Source: Pseudomonadota bacterium (GTDB taxonomy: Bacteria > Desulfobacterota > Desulfovibrionia > Desulfovibrionales > Desulfovibrionaceae). Taken from it: a stretch of DNA of 64,000 nt. Both the position numbers and the translations under genes were made by a program. This document shows positions 61,327 through 64,000 of the stretch, in pieces (position 1 is the stretch's first letter; each line of letters opens with the position of its first letter). The stretch spans positions 1-64,000 of the forward strand of contig JAHJLB010000001.1 in NCBI GenBank assembly GCA_018822105.1. Direction: 5' to 3'. Below the pieces are notes generated by a model. That model made no database searches. It saw nothing but the letters and a program-made list of their open reading frames with translations, and was not told the DNA's origin.

Positions 61327-63837
61327 TTAGGGGCGGCCTCTGGCCTCGGCCCTGCGGGCGTCGTCATGGCGGCCCTGCAGGTTCAGGGCGAGCACCAGGG
61401 TGTCCCAGAACTCCTGGCGCTCGGGCCTGAGCGCGGCCGCCTGGCGGGCCAGCACTTCGGCGATCTGCGGGTCCTCGCCGGAGTCCAGGTACAGGCGGGC
61501 CAGCATGTGCAGGGCCTGGGCGTCGTTGTGGTCGGCAGACAGGGCCAGGTGCAGGCATTCGCGCGCGCGCGCGCGATCTCCCTGGGCCAGGGCCACGCGG
61601 GCCAGGGGCCGCAGGGCCGCGGCCTCGGTGCCTGGCGTGTCCAGGGCCTTCTGGTACAGGTCCTCGGCCGAGGACAGGTCGCCGGCGGCCTCGGCCAGGG
61701 AGCCCAGGCGCACCAGGCTGAAGCCGTGGCCGGGGTCCAGGCTCAGGCAGCGTTCATAGGCCGTGCGGGCGCTGGCCGTCTCGCCCAGGCGCTGGCAGGC
61801 CCAGCCCAGGTTGTAGTGGGCCATGACGTTGTCCTCTTCCGCAGCCACCACCAGCTCGAATTCGCGCCGGGCCAGGTCGGCCTTGCCCATCTGGGCGTAG
61901 CAGATGCCGAGGGAGTTGCGCGCCAGCATGTTGGCCGGGTCGGCCAGAAGGGCCAGCTTGAACTCCTCCACCGCGGCGTAGAGGTCGCCCTCCACGAACA
62001 GGCGGTCGGCGGAGACGTTGAGGGACAGGCTGCCGAACACGGCCACGCGCGGTGCCGGCAAAAGCTGTGCGTGATCCAGGCCCTTGCGCGCGTTGTCCAG
62101 GGCGTCGGCCTTGGGCAGGTGCAGGAAGGGATGCCCGGCCAGGCCCACGGCCAGGTCCAGGCCGTGCTCCTCGGCGGCCAGGCGGCACAGCTCAAGGACG
62201 CGCGCCTCCACCTCCGCCGGGTCCGCGCCGGGCAGGAAATGCACCAGCCCGCCAAGGCCGAAGCGGCCCCCGGCGGCCCGTGCGGGCTTTTCGCCGGGCC
62301 GGGCGGGCGAACAGCCCGCATCCTGCAGGAGCACGCGCTCGGCCAGGGCCGCCACCTGGGCCACCGCAGCGTCCAGGCGCTGCTGGAGCCCGCCGGTCCT
62401 GCCGCCCGGGGCGTCCGCGGGCAGGCTGGCCAGGGGCTGGTCGGCGCGGGAGTCCTGGATGCGCGTCAGCACCACGCAGAAGCGCTCCGAGCGCGGGCGC
62501 GCGCGGGCGAAGAAGGCCAGAAAGTCGCGGTAGCCGTAAAGCCCGGTGAGCATGTCGCGGCGGGGCTGGGCGTTGTCCTGGGCGTTGTCCTGGGAGGCGA
62601 AGAGGCTGTCGCGCTCCTGGATGAGGGTCAGCTGGTCGCCGGGCTCCGGGACCCAGGCCGGGTCGCCGGCGTGGAGCACCTCGGCGAAGGACATGTCCTC
62701 CTGCACCTCGGAGAGCACGATCTCGCTCTTGTACAGGGTGGGCGAGCGGCCCAGGAGCCGCTCATCCCCGGAAAGCCGGGCCTCCAGGGTGCGCTGCTGG
62801 AACCGGGGCGACCAGACGAGGTAGCGCAGGCCCTCCTGCGCGCCCACGCTGCGGCCCAGGCTCACGGCCAGGCGCTGCATGGGCAGCACGTCCAGGATGC
62901 GCCCGCCGGTCTTGAGGATCTCGCCGAAGCCGAAGACCCGGTTGCGGCCGTGGTCCTTGGAGGCGCCCACGGCCTTGCCCGCTGCGCGCATGAGGATGCG
63001 CGCCTGCTCGCGCGGGGTGCGCTGGAACTGCCGCCCGCGCAGGCTCTGGGGGTAATTGGCGTAGCCCAGGCTGGCCGTGACCCCGATGTTGTCGCCCGTG
63101 ACCTCGTCCTGGAAGCTGAGGCGGCTGATGGCCTGGCGCACCAGTTCGGCCAGTTCGAAGCAGGTCTTGGGGCTGGCGTCCGGGGCCAGCAGGGCGAAGG
63201 TGTCGTTGTGGATGCGCGCGGCGGTGACGTGGCGCGGGCAGGCCCCGGCGATGGCCTGGCCCACCTGGGCGTTGATGCTGTCGCCCACCTGGTAGCCGTA
63301 GCGCTCGTTGATCCACTGGAAGGAGTCCAGGTCGAGCAGGATGACGCCCAGGGATGCGCTGAAGCCCTGGAGCTCCGGGTCGGAGCGGCCGCCGGTGGTG
63401 GCCTCCAGGCTGTGCTGGATCAGGTCGATCTCCTGGGTCAGGCTCTGCAGGAAATGTTCGCGGTTGGCCAGGCCCGTGAGGGCGTCGGTGACGCTGCGCT
63501 TGTAGAGCAGGAGCTTCTCCAGCACGGCCGTGGCCAGAAGCTGGAGCACGGGCGGCAGGGCCCTGGGCGCGGCCAGGCGCACCCCGCGCGCCACGAAGAC
63601 CCCCAGGGTCTCGCCGCGCAGCACCAAAGGCAGCGCCAGCTCCCTGGCCTTGTGGTCATAGCGCAGCGCCGGGCAGGGGTCGCCCTGGCGCGGGAAGAAC
63701 AGGCTGTAGGAGGCGAAGGGCAGGAACGCCTGCACCCCGTGCTGCAGGGCGTGCTCGAAGTCGATGAGGTCCTGCCTGGTCAGGCTGACGGTCCTGTCAA
63801 CGATGGTGGCGGCGAGGATATCGGCTGGGGAGCGCAT
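61327..63837 (-). CDS. degenerate GGDEF-like and TPR repeat protein
   Basis: 836 residues from ATG 63837. A GAF-like N-terminus (about 1-110) is followed by a diguanylate-cyclase-type domain beginning VTDALTGLANREHF, in which the catalytic GGDEF position reads IHNDTF. A second GGDEF-like domain starts at RRDMLTGLYGYRDF and also lacks the motif. From about residue 600 come five or more TPR repeats (YAAVEEFKLALLADP, ARREFELVVAAEEDN, ARTAYERCLSLDPGH). It is unlikely to make c-di-GMP; a scaffold or sensor role is more plausible. Confidence 0.82.
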   Translation of the reverse strand: MRSPADILAATIVDRTVSLTRQDLIDFEHALQHGVQAFLPFASYSLFFPRQGDPCPALRYDHKARELALPLVLRGETLGVFVARGVRLAAPRALPPVLQLLATAVLEKLLLYKRSVTDALTGLANREHFLQSLTQEIDLIQHSLEATTGGRSDPELQGFSASLGVILLDLDSFQWINERYGYQVGDSINAQVGQAIAGACPRHVTAARIHNDTFALLAPDASPKTCFELAELVRQAISRLSFQDEVTGDNIGVTASLGYANYPQSLRGRQFQRTPREQARILMRAAGKAVGASKDHGRNRVFGFGEILKTGGRILDVLPMQRLAVSLGRSVGAQEGLRYLVWSPRFQQRTLEARLSGDERLLGRSPTLYKSEIVLSEVQEDMSFAEVLHAGDPAWVPEPGDQLTLIQERDSLFASQDNAQDNAQPRRDMLTGLYGYRDFLAFFARARPRSERFCVVLTRIQDSRADQPLASLPADAPGGRTGGLQQRLDAAVAQVAALAERVLLQDAGCSPARPGEKPARAAGGRFGLGGLVHFLPGADPAEVEARVLELCRLAAEEHGLDLAVGLAGHPFLHLPKADALDNARKGLDHAQLLPAPRVAVFGSLSLNVSADRLFVEGDLYAAVEEFKLALLADPANMLARNSLGICYAQMGKADLARREFELVVAAEEDNVMAHYNLGWACQRLGETASARTAYERCLSLDPGHGFSLVRLGSLAEAAGDLSSAEDLYQKALDTPGTEAAALRPLARVALAQGDRARARECLHLALSADHNDAQALHMLARLYLDSGEDPQIAEVLARQAAALRPERQEFWDTLVLALNLQGRHDDARRAEARGRP

Positions 63838-63934
63838 GTGCGTCTCCCTACCTTGAGCCGGGGCGCAGCACAAGAGCCTGCCCGCCGCGGCCCGGAAATA
63901 TCTGTGGACAGCGCGGCGGCTTCATGCCAAGGCT

Positions 63935-63948
63935 GCCTTTCGAAAGGC
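63935..63948. promoter_or_regulatory. 14-base perfect palindrome
   Basis: GCCTTTCGAAAGGC is perfectly self-complementary and lies between the divergent GGDEF/TPR gene and the short frame at 63961. It could be an operator; nothing else supports this. Confidence 0.28.
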
Positions 63949-63960
63949 TTACCCCCTGAG

Positions 63961-64000
63961 ATGAACATGGACCTCCTCGTCGACCCCGCACCCCTCCGCC
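63961..64000 (+). CDS. possible start of a gene cut by the right edge
   Basis: An ATG at 63961 (or 63967) opens a frame MNMDLLVDPAPLR that runs off the window. There is no clear ribosome site, and only 13 codons can be seen, so coding status is uncertain. Confidence 0.25.
   Translation, partial: MNMDLLVDPAPLR

Noticed and set aside
1-64000. CRISPR arrays, tRNA or rRNA genes, insertion sequences
   Set aside because: I saw no regularly spaced direct repeats, no cloverleaf with conserved T-loop, and no transposase or matching terminal repeats.

Overview
The window is GC-rich bacterial DNA that fits a sulfate-reducing Desulfovibrio-type deltaproteobacterium (Desulfovibrionales). The main reasons are one aro-trp operon whose gene order (ADH synthase, DHQ synthase II, pheA, aroA, tyrA, trpEGDCFBA) is, as I recall it, that of Desulfovibrio vulgaris, plus lutABC lactate oxidation, twin Cache-type chemoreceptors and many B12-radical SAM enzymes. 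This assignment rests on gene content and order; no database was searched.

Region 1 (1-34.2 kb) is a large surface-glycan or glycolipid island. Its left arm (1-9.4 kb, minus strand) is a tightly overlapping operon of GT4 glycosyltransferases, methyltransferases, an AsnB-type amidotransferase, a hexapeptide acyltransferase and an SGNH-like protein cut by the window edge. The middle (9.9-27.8 kb) mixes orientations. It holds a methyltransferase-GT2 fusion, two large membrane proteins, a second AsnB-like gene, B12-binding and SPASM-type radical SAM enzymes, more methyltransferases and GT2s, and two AT-richer stretches (about 15.4-16.3 and 21.4-27.8 kb) that look acquired. It also has gene remnants and a 1-kb non-coding gap. 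The right arm (27.8-34.2 kb, minus strand) is led by a winged-helix regulator with a nucleotidyltransferase-like domain. It continues with an ABC exporter, a B12-radical SAM protein carrying a zinc ribbon, a methyltransferase and a SPASM protein.

Region 2 (34.3-42.7 kb, plus strand) has lutABC (lutB carries a one-base frameshift), a secreted C69-family dipeptidase, ftsEX and ilvD. Region 3 (42.7-47.9 kb, minus strand) has two tandem paralogous chemoreceptors with matching promoters and an EAL-domain protein.

Region 4 (48.1-60.1 kb, plus strand) is the aromatic amino-acid operon. It makes dehydroquinate by the aspartate-semialdehyde route, continues to chorismate-derived phenylalanine and tyrosine, and ends with the complete trp set. 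I see two attenuators in it. One at the head follows a 29-residue leader peptide with a Gln-Tyr-Trp-Tyr-Tyr-Trp-Phe run. The other sits between tyrA and trpE, where the last codons of tyrA itself (Trp-Trp-Trp just before the stop) appear to act as the leader peptide. Together they would give general aromatic control of the whole operon plus Trp-specific control of trpEGDCFBA. This is the most striking feature of the window.

Region 5 (60.2-64 kb, minus strand) has a VTT/DedA-like membrane protein, a small membrane protein and a large protein with two degenerate GGDEF-like domains and TPR repeats. Palindromic terminators flank ilvD and trpA. I found no tRNA, rRNA, CRISPR array or intact transposon.
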